A DNA stretch of 64,000 nt from positions 62,001-126,000 of the forward strand of contig JAQTLP010000006.1 of NCBI GenBank assembly GCA_028714855.1, read 5' to 3'. Both the position numbers and the translations under genes were made by a program. The DNA comes from Phycisphaerae bacterium (GTDB taxonomy: Bacteria; Planctomycetota; Phycisphaerae; Sedimentisphaerales; Anaerobacaceae). The notes beneath the pieces were generated by a model that worked only from the letters and a program-made list of their open reading frames with translations, did no database searches and had not been told where the DNA came from. Shown here in pieces: positions 35,307-43,319 of this stretch (positions are counted from its first letter, which is position 1; every line of letters begins with the position of its first letter).

Positions 35307-36989
35307 ATGGTAGTTTGTGGCATATTGTCGGCTGATTTTTCAGTATCCGGCTTCTGGGTAACTAATATGGGAATATTGGCTTTGACAAAATGTTTCTCAA
35401 TCTTCCAACAATTAGGCGCAAGCCTAATCTCGATTGGCACAGGGCCTGGTACAGCCTTATCTGTCACGTCGCTGCCTTTTAACCCGATCAAATTTGTCTT
35501 TCTTGTGGGATGGGTATATCTCTGTTTGTACTTTGTTCAACATATCCAGTTCAGTTCGTTGGTACCCAAGAACCGTAAATCAATAGCCAATATTGCCGCG
35601 CTTTTTTTGGGACCTATACTTTTATTTATGCTGCTGATAGCGGACTTACTAAAAAAATCCTACAAGGGGCACCGTAGTATCTTCGAGATAATACAAGAGC
35701 ATCTGCAAAATGTATCTTCGGGGATGAGGTCTTTACATCCTGATTCCAAAGATAAAACAATGTTAAGGCTGGTTGATTCATCAGGTAGAAGCCTTACGGA
35801 AATATATGGCCACGGAAAAGGCAAACGGGAAGACAGCCACATTCTCGATTTGACCGAACAAATTGTCGCTGACGCCCTCAATGAACGGGCCAGCGACATT
35901 CTTATCGACCCGAAGAACGAATTAATCTACACAGTCAGGTTTCGAATAGACGGCGTATTGAGAACGGTCAATGAGCTTGATCCTGCTATATGTCAGGCGG
36001 TAATAAACAGCATCAAGGCCGTTGCTAACATGGATATTGCCGAAAGACGCAGGCCTCAGGATGGTGCATTTTTAGCAAAAACAGCCGAAGGTACTGTGTT
36101 CTTCAGAGTTGCAAGTGCCGGGGCTGTCAGCGGCGAAAAGTTATCGATTAGGGTGCTTAACCAAAACGCCGGAATGTTTACGCTGGAAAGTATCGGATTA
36201 ACGGATAAGCAGCGGGCGGTCATCGAAGCTATGGTCGCCAAACCTACCGGCATGGTGCTTATGTGCGGCCCTACAGGCAGCGGCAAAACCACAACTTTGT
36301 ACGCCATGCTCAACAGAATTGACTTGCTTACACGCAACGTTGTTACGGTTGAAGACCCTATCGAATATGTACTGCCGAATGCCAGTCAGATTGAAGTTAA
36401 TCCAAAGGCTGATATTACTTTTGCAAAGTCTTTGCGAAGCATTCTAAGACAGGACCCGGATGTAATATGCGTCGGAGAAATACGGGATGAGGAAACCGCC
36501 GCGATTGCTCTTCGGGCGTCACAAACCGGCCATCTTGTCATGGGGACAATACACAGCGACAGCAATGCATCGGCATTGGTGCGGCTGCTGGATTTAAGCG
36601 TAACGCCCCTCCTGCTGTCATCGGGATTAGATATTCTTATCTCGCAGCGATTGGTTCGTCTGCTCTGTAATAGTTGCAAGGTACCCGCTAAATTAAGTCA
36701 AAACCAAATCCACGACCTCCACAAAAAAGGCATAAACTACAAAAATATCTTCCAGGCCAAGGGATGTGACAAATGCCACAAAACCGGCTATCGCGGAAGG
36801 ATAGCGATTTTCGACATCCTGGTTCTCAGCGACGAATTAAAAGCAGATATAGCCAATAATAGATTGTCTGTAACTCAGTTGAAAAAAGACGGTGACAAAA
36901 AAGGCAGATCCAACCTCAGAAAACAGGGATTGAAGGCCGTTGTATCCGGAATTACAAGTCTTGAAGAGCTTAAAAGAGTGATAGGGTAA
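35307..36989 (+). CDS. GspE/PilB-like secretion ATPase with N-terminal membrane helices
   Basis: A 560-residue traffic ATPase. The ATPase core starts near residue 170 (SHILDLTEQIVADALNERAS) and has Walker A GPTGSGKTTTLYAML, the Asp box VTVEDPIEYVL, Walker B VICVGEIRDEETA, the His box TGHLVMGTIHSD, and a tetra-Cys zinc site (LCNSCK ... GCDKCHKTGYRGR). Unlike usual GspE/PilB there is no N-terminal MshEN domain; instead two hydrophobic helices lie near residues 59-80 and 91-114. The ATG at 35307 is assumed; ATG 35367 is possible. It may be anchored to the inner membrane. It follows FHA and precedes CvpA-like. Confidence 0.85.
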   Translation: MVVCGILSADFSVSGFWVTNMGILALTKCFSIFQQLGASLISIGTGPGTALSVTSLPFNPIKFVFLVGWVYLCLYFVQHIQFSSLVPKNRKSIANIAALFLGPILLFMLLIADLLKKSYKGHRSIFEIIQEHLQNVSSGMRSLHPDSKDKTMLRLVDSSGRSLTEIYGHGKGKREDSHILDLTEQIVADALNERASDILIDPKNELIYTVRFRIDGVLRTVNELDPAICQAVINSIKAVANMDIAERRRPQDGAFLAKTAEGTVFFRVASAGAVSGEKLSIRVLNQNAGMFTLESIGLTDKQRAVIEAMVAKPTGMVLMCGPTGSGKTTTLYAMLNRIDLLTRNVVTVEDPIEYVLPNASQIEVNPKADITFAKSLRSILRQDPDVICVGEIRDEETAAIALRASQTGHLVMGTIHSDSNASALVRLLDLSVTPLLLSSGLDILISQRLVRLLCNSCKVPAKLSQNQIHDLHKKGINYKNIFQAKGCDKCHKTGYRGRIAIFDILVLSDELKADIANNRLSVTQLKKDGDKKGRSNLRKQGLKAVVSGITSLEELKRVIG

Positions 36990-36994
36990 AGTTT

Positions 36995-37654
36995 ATGGCG
37001 TTTTGGATAGGCATATTAGTTAGCGGGGCCTTCGCATGGCTTACCATAAAACTGCGCTTCTATCAGACATGGGCCCTTGTTTTCAATATCCTAATCTCAA
37101 TTTATCTGGCTATATACCTTCAGCCAATAATCGGAAATATCTCTGCGTTCGGTGATACGCCGTACAGTAACGCTCTGACTATGATAGTTGTTGCGGCAGC
37201 GTCTTTTTTAATTTTACATGGCATATCATACACATTTCTTACGGGTCAATTTAATGTCACATTTCCAACAGTAGTTGACTCGGTCGGTGCCGGCCTCCTG
37301 GGCTTTTTAGCCGGTTTTCTCGTCTGGAGTTTTCTAAGCCTCTTATTCTACATAACACCAGCTTCTCAAAATACCTTCGTAAAGGAAATCGGTTTTACAG
37401 ACCAGTTTCAGCAAACCAGTGTCTCATACATCTCCCGGTTTTGCAATTTGATTAATGCGGTAGTCTCCTCTCAAAACAAAGAGTCCTCTGCGGAACAAGC
37501 TATCAGTAAATTGCTGAAAGACCTCGGACAGAAAGCACGCAAAAAAACGAACGAAAAAACCAAACCGGTTGAGCCTGTCAAACCAAAAGAAGCGAAAACC
37601 CACATTCGTGACCAGAACGAACTCGGCCCGCCTCCTGAGATTGAAGATTTTTAA
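36995..37654 (+). CDS. CvpA-like membrane protein
   Basis: A 219-residue protein with four hydrophobic helices in the first 130 residues (FWIGILVSGAFAWLTIKL, ALVFNILISIYLAIYLQP, LTMIVVAAASFLILHGISYT, VGAGLLGFLAGFLVWSFLSL) and a charged C-terminal tail. The pattern and the VGAGLLGFLAGF segment resemble CvpA (colicin V production) proteins, a family of uncertain role in the envelope. It starts 5 bases after the ATPase gene and may work with it. Confidence 0.7.
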   Translation: MAFWIGILVSGAFAWLTIKLRFYQTWALVFNILISIYLAIYLQPIIGNISAFGDTPYSNALTMIVVAAASFLILHGISYTFLTGQFNVTFPTVVDSVGAGLLGFLAGFLVWSFLSLLFYITPASQNTFVKEIGFTDQFQQTSVSYISRFCNLINAVVSSQNKESSAEQAISKLLKDLGQKARKKTNEKTKPVEPVKPKEAKTHIRDQNELGPPPEIEDF

Positions 37655-37666
37655 ATCGGCTTACCT

Positions 37667-39472
37667 TCAGCTTTTTGCCTGGTCAAGGATAAGGTCCTTG
37701 ACTTTCTGACTCGGCAGATTGAGCGCGCCATAAGCCGCTGCGGCGGCGCTGCGAAGCTCAGGATCGCTCTCTTTAGAGCTGACCAGCGAATAAATAGCGT
37801 CTATCTTTTCGTCATCAAGCAGATTGGCATTAATTTTAGCTGAGACGGCTAAAGAATCAAAGGCGGATATTCGAATGTCCTTGGAGTTGCTTTCAGTAAG
37901 AGCCATCGCAGCTATCGCTCGCTGGGCCTCGGGGCTGCCAAGATAAGCCAAAGTCCGGCCGGTAAGAACCTGAATCTCAACCCGCGTACTCTTTGTTGCA
38001 TCTATAAGGGCGCTTTGAGCCGCGGATAAATCAATAACGGCACTTCGTGTTATAGCCAATTTGAGCATAACTTCTGCCGCCCGAAGAGAAAAGCTGTTCG
38101 CATCCATCGTCTCGTTGTCACCTGTCTTTTGCCCCTTGTCTTTTTGTTCGAGGGCTTCTGTTAAATTCTTAACGACGAGATTACTCTCCGCAAAGCCTTC
38201 CTTGGGACCGACCGCCGCTATCGCTATCGCCGCACTGTATCTCACGGCTTTATCATCGAACGACAATGCCTGAACCAGCGGCTGGGTCGGACCAATTCGA
38301 TAAAGCAATGATTTTTCGCCCGCAGTGGTGGCTAATGCCTCGACTGCGCGAAGCGCGATATAAGCGTTTTTATCTTTAATAGCCAAAGCAAGAGCCTGAT
38401 GCAAATACTCCGGCCCTGCCGTGGTAGCATAAGTCATCGCGTCGGCATGACCTTCGCCAAAGTAACTCGGCATATCGAGACCAGTGGACTCGGCCTTAAA
38501 ATATGCGGCCAGCCACAAACCGATAGCCCGGCCGAAGCCGGCGTCCGCTTTTAACGCCCACTCGCAAGAGCGCATCGTCATAAGCTCGTTAAAGTAGCTT
38601 CTGTCAACCTTCTCCCGCGTCAAACTTCGTTCGTTCGGGTCCCAGAACCAGACATTGGCGAAATTGGCGTCTTCCACCGGAGCTAAAGATGGAGTGTTAT
38701 TATAATAATCCTCACCGAGCTGGTAGAACAACTGCGCAGCTGGAGCTTTCAAAGCGCCAGGGTCTATCTGCTTGATGCTTTCGCTGGCAAGTTTGCGAAG
38801 CTCTTCGGAACTATCCTTCTCGACAATGTATTTCAGATAAGGCAGCGATTGAGGATATTTAATCTTTCCCAGCGCCCGCACTATTTCAGCCTTTAATCCG
38901 ACGTCTTCAGCCTGCAAAGCCGCCGTAAGAGGCCTTATTGCATCTCTGCCCACTTGCGGCAGTGCCCATACGATATTCGGAAATTCCTCTTTTCGGGTTT
39001 TGTCCGCCATTGCATTGAGCATAAAATATGCCGCGTATTCGCCGGCGTTCTGAAGTCGCTTGACTGCTGCAAGCCTGCCCCTGTCTGTGCCGCTTAGCCT
39101 TCTTATTTCCTCTCCAATAATCTTCGGGTCGGACCGCCGGATGAACCTGCCCTGCTCGATAATGTCCAGAACTTTTTTGCTCACCTCAACCAGCTCGGCA
39201 TCGGACGCAGTGTCGATGACCCTTAACAAAATCGCATACCCCTGGGGATTCTCTTCACTGAAACCGAGCAATTCCACCGGGTCAGGATTGCTGTCGAGAA
39301 CAGCTTGCGCGTATCCCTTGGCCAAATCGAGTCGGCCAATCTTTGTGTAATGCAAATAGTCGTTCCAGCTTGCCCTGAGCGTAGTCGAAGGGTCTTTGGT
39401 TGCCCCGAAAGAAATGCTGGCGGCCAAAAGTACTGCTGCTAAAATTATTCCGACGGTCTTCTTATTAAACAT
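37667..39472 (-). CDS. Exported HEAT-repeat protein
   Basis: A 601-residue protein with a signal peptide (KTVGIILAAVLLAASISFGA). Much of the rest is alpha-helical pairs of HEAT/PBS-lyase type, for example AEIVRALGKIKYPQSLPYLK, IALRAVEALATTAGEKSLL and VRYSAAIAIAAVGPKEGF, giving a curved solenoid for protein contacts in the periplasm. ATG 39472 with GAGGAG upstream is preferred over the more upstream frame start. Just after the signal peptide the residues DPSTTLRAS are encoded by a copy of a dispersed repeat (39373-39392). Function unknown. Confidence 0.8.
   Translation of the reverse strand: MFNKKTVGIILAAVLLAASISFGATKDPSTTLRASWNDYLHYTKIGRLDLAKGYAQAVLDSNPDPVELLGFSEENPQGYAILLRVIDTASDAELVEVSKKVLDIIEQGRFIRRSDPKIIGEEIRRLSGTDRGRLAAVKRLQNAGEYAAYFMLNAMADKTRKEEFPNIVWALPQVGRDAIRPLTAALQAEDVGLKAEIVRALGKIKYPQSLPYLKYIVEKDSSEELRKLASESIKQIDPGALKAPAAQLFYQLGEDYYNNTPSLAPVEDANFANVWFWDPNERSLTREKVDRSYFNELMTMRSCEWALKADAGFGRAIGLWLAAYFKAESTGLDMPSYFGEGHADAMTYATTAGPEYLHQALALAIKDKNAYIALRAVEALATTAGEKSLLYRIGPTQPLVQALSFDDKAVRYSAAIAIAAVGPKEGFAESNLVVKNLTEALEQKDKGQKTGDNETMDANSFSLRAAEVMLKLAITRSAVIDLSAAQSALIDATKSTRVEIQVLTGRTLAYLGSPEAQRAIAAMALTESNSKDIRISAFDSLAVSAKINANLLDDEKIDAIYSLVSSKESDPELRSAAAAAYGALNLPSQKVKDLILDQAKS
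39373..39392. repeat. Coding repeat D, copy 2, inside the HEAT-repeat gene
   Basis: The minus strand reads CCTTCGACTACGCTCAGG, a short imperfect palindrome known as a dispersed element in several bacterial phyla. It is in frame and adds PSTTLRA to the protein just after the signal peptide. Confidence 0.7.
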
Positions 39473-39876
39473 TAAATATCTCCTCAAAAGCCGTTTACCT
39501 TATCAAAAACGCAGATTCCTATAAGTAATCGTCATTTAGCCCCATATCGTATAGATAAATGCCCTTTTTGTCAATAAAAATACGTTTTGTGTTATGTTAT
39601 CGGAACATTCGAGGTTCTACCTTTCTCGGTTAGCCCCGCAATTTATTGCGAGGGTTAGAAATGTTTACCCGTCGCCGGCACGGTGACGATTCAAAACCAT
39701 ATTTAGCCCCGGCCTTCGCCCCTGTGTAATACTAACGTCCCTCATCCTGCCTGCGGAAACAACAGCAACTTTAGGTGTTGTGAAAACCTGAAAAATAGGG
39801 TAAAATTCCACAAGGCATCCGGGAGCGGAAAACACACGAGATACAATTCACGAGATAAGACATATGAGGGCAAGAG
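39473..39876. other. Gene-free stretch upstream of the HEAT-repeat gene
   Basis: No gene seen in 404 bases. It holds the HEAT-gene promoter (39546-39574) and a short imperfect hairpin with a loop at CCCCGCAATTTATTGCGAGG (about 39636-39655). The remainder shows no recognisable structure. Confidence 0.55.
39546..39574 (-). promoter_or_regulatory. Promoter of the HEAT-repeat gene
   Basis: Minus strand: TTGACA (39574-39569), 17-base spacer, TACGAT (39551-39546), about 74 bases before the ATG at 39472. Confidence 0.6.
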
Positions 39877-40104
39877 ATGGAAAACCTGAAACTAAGTATG
39901 ATGTGTAAGGCAGGTGGGCCTGCAGTGATAATCCTGTGGGTGCTCGTTGGCCTGTGCTATAAGAAATTCGGCCTGGATTCTCTCTATATAGTGCTGACAG
40001 TTCTTACTATTATTCTACTGTTGCTGTTTGGTTATCTGGCAATCAAGATTACTTTTATTGTGATAAGCGCTATCTTGGATATTCTAAAAGAAAGAAAAAA
40101 TTGA
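39877..40104 (+). CDS. Small membrane protein, unknown function
   Basis: A 75-residue protein with two hydrophobic helices (about 13-28, GGPAVIILWVLVGLC, and 35-68, SLYIVLTVLTIILLLLFGYL) and a basic C-terminal DILKERKN. GAGGGCAAG before the ATG could be a ribosome site. No motif is recognised and it lies alone between repeat-rich stretches, so it could be a relic or a small regulator of a membrane complex. The gene call is moderate. Confidence 0.5.
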   Translation: MENLKLSMMCKAGGPAVIILWVLVGLCYKKFGLDSLYIVLTVLTIILLLLFGYLAIKITFIVISAILDILKERKN

Positions 40105-40238
40105 CGTCAGAAAGTGAGTAAGTCGCGGTAAAGTTTGCCGTTGTAAATAGAAGAAATAACTAGGGACAGTCACCTGTTTTTGCTTTGTAAATTTTTGACC
40201 TTCCTTCCTTTTCATTTTTTCCCAACCGCGAAAACTCC

Positions 40239-40281
40239 GAGGCAATTGACAAAAGTCTTAATTGTCAATTGCAAGTGCCTC
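40239..40281. repeat. Nested inverted repeat
   Basis: GAGGCA (40239-40244) pairs with TGCCTC (40276-40281) and, inside, ATTGACAA (40245-40252) pairs with TTGTCAAT (40262-40269), with a six-base bulge on the right arm and a nine-base loop. Confidence 0.65.
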
Positions 40282-40364
40282 GCCAGCATGCGTTTGGTGA
40301 CACCCCTTTGGCCGCAGCCTAATGCGAGAGAGTTATAGTTCCTGCTTGTGCTGCCAAAGGGTTT

Positions 40365-40530
40365 GGGAGAAAATCAATCAAAAGCGCAGGGGGTTGCACA
40401 CCCAAAACGGAAAAGTCAAAGATTTCTTTACTCCTTTTCCAACATCGAGTTACGAGATTTATCCGTCTCAGGCGGAATCGAAATTTCGCATCAATCGCGC
40501 AAGCCCGCCTAATTACAGAAGGGACGTATT
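40365..40530 (-). repeat. Dispersed repeat B, copy 2 (inverted)
   Basis: On the minus strand it starts AATACGTCCCTTCTGTAATT, contains CTTGCGCGATTGATGCGAAA, CGGATAAATCTCGTAACTC and CCGTTTTGGGTGTGCA and ends GCTTTTGATTGATTTTCTC. Confidence 0.75.
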
Positions 40531-40685
40531 CTGTCTCTTATATGATTTAATATTTTAGGATTCATTTATGGTTTTGACTTTTATGCTTTCTTTATTCTGA
40601 ATTCTGTCTTCTGACTCCTATATTCTGTTTTTTCTCTTTTCTCTGTGCCCTCCGTGGCAGACACGGAGATTTTCTGTTTATAGTA

Positions 40686-40832
40686 AAAAAATCAATCAAA
40701 AAAACATTAATTATGCAAAACGAACCCAATTTCCGAAATGCCAAAAATTGCTATAACATCAGTAATGACAATAACTACGAACTATGAACAACGAACTATG
40801 AACTATCAAAAACGAACCCAAACAAAGCCAAT
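40686..40832 (-). repeat. Dispersed repeat A, copy 2 (inverted)
   Basis: On the minus strand it reads from AAATTGGCTTTGTTTGGG through GTTCATAGTTCGTTGTTCAT and AAATTGGGTTCGTTTTGCAT to TTTTTTGATTGATTTTTT. It is nearly identical to copy 3 (45477-45624). Both copies continue into a TATAAACAG(A/C)AAATCTCCG-like extension. Confidence 0.85.
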
Positions 40833-40863
40833 TTTATCCGCCTATGTGGCGGATAAAATTGGC
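40827..40863. repeat. Perfect 16-bp hairpin at the edge of repeat A
   Basis: GCCAATTTTATCCGCC (40827-40842), loop TATGT, then the exact inverse GGCGGATAAAATTGGC (40848-40863). On the minus strand it is followed by TTTGTTT and lies 69 bases past the cca stop, so it could act as the cca terminator. It is also the border of repeat A copy 2. Confidence 0.7.
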
Positions 40864-40931
40864 CTGCCTGCCCTCGGATGTCGTTATCGGGGGAGCGCAG
40901 CCGAAGGGCCTTTAGTAACTAAAACACAGTT

Positions 40932-42152
40932 CTACATATCAGATAGTTTATGTCTTTTGAGCCAGTTTTTCACCCACTGCTCGGCCTGTTCTTTCCCCAG
41001 CACTTTCCCTTCCAACTGGACAGTATACATCTCTTCAGCCAGTTGTCCCAATTCAGGCCCCTGCACCGCACCTAATCGAATCAGGGCGTGCCCATCGAGC
41101 AAAGGCTTGGGCCGCAGCTCTACGTCGCCCAGCGCCTTTATTCTTTTCCGCAAACTTATAAGAGGTGCCGCGCTTTTGCGTTCGGCCTTTTGTATCGCTC
41201 TTTGCAGTTCATACAAGTCCCCAAAATATGGCTCGCTGACAATCAGCTTCAATTGCGATAAAGACATATCCTCATCAAGCAGTTTCCCTCTGTTGTCTAA
41301 CAGGAATTTTATATGCCTGGTTTGGCTCCTGCTGAGTTTCAAACAGGCGCATTTCTCAATCGCGAATTCCGTCGAACAACCCGCAAAAAGACACGCTAAA
41401 GACAAAGAGAAATTACTCTTTTTTCGCAGTTGGGCCAGTACCTTGATTCCAAATTTTATATCTTCGGCACCAAAGCCGGGAAAAATCGCTTTCGCCAATC
41501 CGCTTTTGACAAGCAGTGACACGCCTGCGGAACGGTTTGGGCTGACCAGGATTGCCTCTAATTCCATAGCTATACGTTCGCCGCTTACCTTGGCTATACG
41601 TTTTGAATTACTGCAAATCGCTGAAAAGGTCCGCAGCTCAATCGCAAAACCGAGCTGGGTTGAAAACCGCACCGCCCGCAGCATTCGCAGATAATCTTCT
41701 CCGAACCGCTCAGCCGGCTTGCCGATTGTTCGTATCAGCTCTTTCTTGAGGTCGGCCCGGCCGTTGACGTAATCGATGACCTCCTTCTTCAAAGGGTCGT
41801 AGAACATTCCGTTGATAGTAAAATCTCTTCGGCTGGCATCTTCCGCCGCGCTGACAAATTTAACAGCAGATGGGTGTCTGCCGTCGGCATAGCCGGTTTC
41901 AGTTCTGAACGTCGCCACTTCCACCTGCTTATCGTCAATTAATACAATCACTACCCCGAATTTTGCCCCGACTTTTAGCGTCCGTTTGAACATCTTCGTT
42001 ACATCTTCCGGATGGGCGCTTGTAGCAACGTCATAATCGCTGGCGGCCCTCCTCATGAGCATATCGCGCACGCACCCCCCTGCCAGCAAGGCTTCAAAAC
42101 CATTGCTGCGGAGTCGTTTGATTATCTTTATAGCTGCTTCTTTGTTTGTCAT
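40932..42152 (-). CDS. cca: CCA tRNA nucleotidyltransferase / poly(A) polymerase family
   Basis: A 406-residue class II nucleotidyltransferase that adds or repairs the 3' CCA of tRNA, or polyadenylates RNA. Motifs: LLAGGCVRDMLMRRAASDYD (nucleotide binding and the catalytic D-x-D), VEVATFRTETGYADGRHP, AEDASRRDFTINGMFYDP, GKPAERFGEDYLRMLRAVRF. No HD phosphohydrolase domain is visible. ATG 42152 overlaps the rsmD stop as ATGA with GGAGCAG upstream; the longer frame to 42194 is not needed. CCA versus poly(A) activity cannot be decided by eye. Confidence 0.92.
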   Translation of the reverse strand: MTNKEAAIKIIKRLRSNGFEALLAGGCVRDMLMRRAASDYDVATSAHPEDVTKMFKRTLKVGAKFGVVIVLIDDKQVEVATFRTETGYADGRHPSAVKFVSAAEDASRRDFTINGMFYDPLKKEVIDYVNGRADLKKELIRTIGKPAERFGEDYLRMLRAVRFSTQLGFAIELRTFSAICSNSKRIAKVSGERIAMELEAILVSPNRSAGVSLLVKSGLAKAIFPGFGAEDIKFGIKVLAQLRKKSNFSLSLACLFAGCSTEFAIEKCACLKLSRSQTRHIKFLLDNRGKLLDEDMSLSQLKLIVSEPYFGDLYELQRAIQKAERKSAAPLISLRKRIKALGDVELRPKPLLDGHALIRLGAVQGPELGQLAEEMYTVQLEGKVLGKEQAEQWVKNWLKRHKLSDM

Positions 42153-42721
42153 TTGCTGCTCCGATGCAGTATGGTTACTACCATAGTTCCCCATTGTCTG
42201 CGCTCTATTACTTTTAGTCCGCCATACTGTTCCAGTAACTCTATCCGTTTCTCTGTCCTGACCACAACAATACCGTCAGGTGACAACTGCTCGGTTAACA
42301 AAACCAGCAATTTGCCCAATGGTGCATCATCTTTTGTTTCCCTCGAGGCCGCATACGGCGGGTCAACAAATATAAGGTCATATTTTCGCTTATAGGCCGG
42401 CGCACCAATTTTAAACGCATTAGCCCTTACAACTTTAGATTCTCCTGCAAAACCTGCCTTTTCAACATTCTTCTTCAAAGTCGCGACAATCTTCAGGTCT
42501 TTTTCAACAAAAGCAACAAATTCAGCCCCCCTGCTAAGCGCCTCCAGCCCTAAAGACCCGACACCGCAGAACAAATCGGCTGCGATTTTACCCTCCAGAA
42601 AACCGTAATTCCAAAGAACATCAAAAAGCGATTCCTTGACCCTGTCAGTAATCGGTCTCGACACGTCCGTCTTTGGACTGAGCAATTTCATCCCTCGTTT
42701 TGCACCTGCTATTATGCGCAT
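42149..42721 (-). CDS. rsmD: 16S rRNA (guanine966-N2)-methyltransferase
   Basis: A 190-residue SAM-dependent methyltransferase acting on G966 of 16S rRNA in the 30S subunit. Signatures: MRIIAGAKRGMKLLSP at the N-terminus, RPITDRVKESLFDVLW, the SAM motif AADLFCGVGSLGLEALSRGA, and the catalytic motif DLIFVDPPYAAS. It overlaps cca by 4 bases and begins 7 bases after the HYExAFE gene, so hisS-HYExAFE-rsmD-cca form one transcription unit. Confidence 0.95.
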   Translation of the reverse strand: MRIIAGAKRGMKLLSPKTDVSRPITDRVKESLFDVLWNYGFLEGKIAADLFCGVGSLGLEALSRGAEFVAFVEKDLKIVATLKKNVEKAGFAGESKVVRANAFKIGAPAYKRKYDLIFVDPPYAASRETKDDAPLGKLLVLLTEQLSPDGIVVVRTEKRIELLEQYGGLKVIERRQWGTMVVTILHRSSK

Positions 42722-42727
42722 CTCACA

Positions 42728-43312
42728 TCACAACAAAAGATTTTGCATCTGCACTGCGCACCGGCGGAATTTATCGGCCGGCAACGTTACCGTCTGCCAC
42801 TTCGGACTGCGCTGCTTCATAAACACTCGATAATCATCCAGCTTGACGGCGAAAAACATATATCTGTTTTCGTCAAAGTCATAGACCTCCCTGCCGTCAA
42901 AATCAACATCGATATTTTCTATTTTGTATGCGAAGACGAAGACAGCGGTATGCCCCTGACTTCCTTCGGAGAAAACCTCTTGCCACTTCGTCAGCCCGTC
43001 GATGTCCTCAGCCGTGACCCAGCATTCGAAGCCGGCTAACTTGGCAAAACTTGTCCCCTTGAAGGCCCTGCCCTTTACCTCTGCGATTATCACCTGCTGA
43101 TTGCGCGGATATAAAAGGAAATCGAAGCTTTTAAATTTGCACGGTCCGCTTGCCTCGGCGGAGCGGGTCGAAGCCGGGAATTCCGCCCGCTTCTGCTCAT
43201 CGACCGTAACGTATTGGATGTGATTGTCTATCAGCCAGCTTTCAAAAGCCCGCTCATAATGATTCATCGCGGCGAAGCGTCCCGCAGCCGGTTTGGCAGA
43301 TATATCCTTCAT
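42728..43312 (-). CDS. HYExAFE family protein (possible nuclease fold)
   Basis: A 194-residue protein with the naming motif NHYERAFESWL near residue 17, a family I associate with planctomycetes; its function is unknown. The middle has SFDFLLYPRNQQVIIAEVKG, a spacing of Asp and E-x-K like PD-(D/E)xK nucleases, so a nuclease-like fold is possible. Residues ASTRSAEASG (about 48-57) come from a GC-rich repeat (43152-43178) and look inserted. It lies between hisS and rsmD, among tRNA and rRNA genes. ATG 43267 right before the motif is an alternative start. Confidence 0.8.
   Translation of the reverse strand: MKDISAKPAAGRFAAMNHYERAFESWLIDNHIQYVTVDEQKRAEFPASTRSAEASGPCKFKSFDFLLYPRNQQVIIAEVKGRAFKGTSFAKLAGFECWVTAEDIDGLTKWQEVFSEGSQGHTAVFVFAYKIENIDVDFDGREVYDFDENRYMFFAVKLDDYRVFMKQRSPKWQTVTLPADKFRRCAVQMQNLLL
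43152..43178. repeat. Coding repeat D-like insertion in the HYExAFE gene
   Basis: Minus strand GCTTCGACCCGCTCCGCC then GAGGCAAGC. It resembles the TTCGAC...GCTC pattern of the 39373 and 9623 copies and encodes ASTRSAEAS in the protein. Confidence 0.5.
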
Positions 43313-43319
43313 CTTGGAT

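Larger units (their letters stand above)
40105..40931. other. Repeat-rich gene-free stretch
   Basis: No gene is seen in 827 bases. From left to right: a GGGACAGTCACCTGTTTTT string (near 40163), a nested inverted repeat (40239-40281), repeat B copy 2 inverted (40365-40530), a diverged AT-rich part, repeat A copy 2 inverted (40686-40832) and a 16-bp hairpin (40827-40863). Confidence 0.7.

Noticed and set aside
40738-41694. Open frame of 318 codons on the plus strand across repeat A copy 2 and opposite cca
   Set aside because: It lies almost fully antisense to the well-supported cca gene and begins in a dispersed repeat; the translation has no family features.
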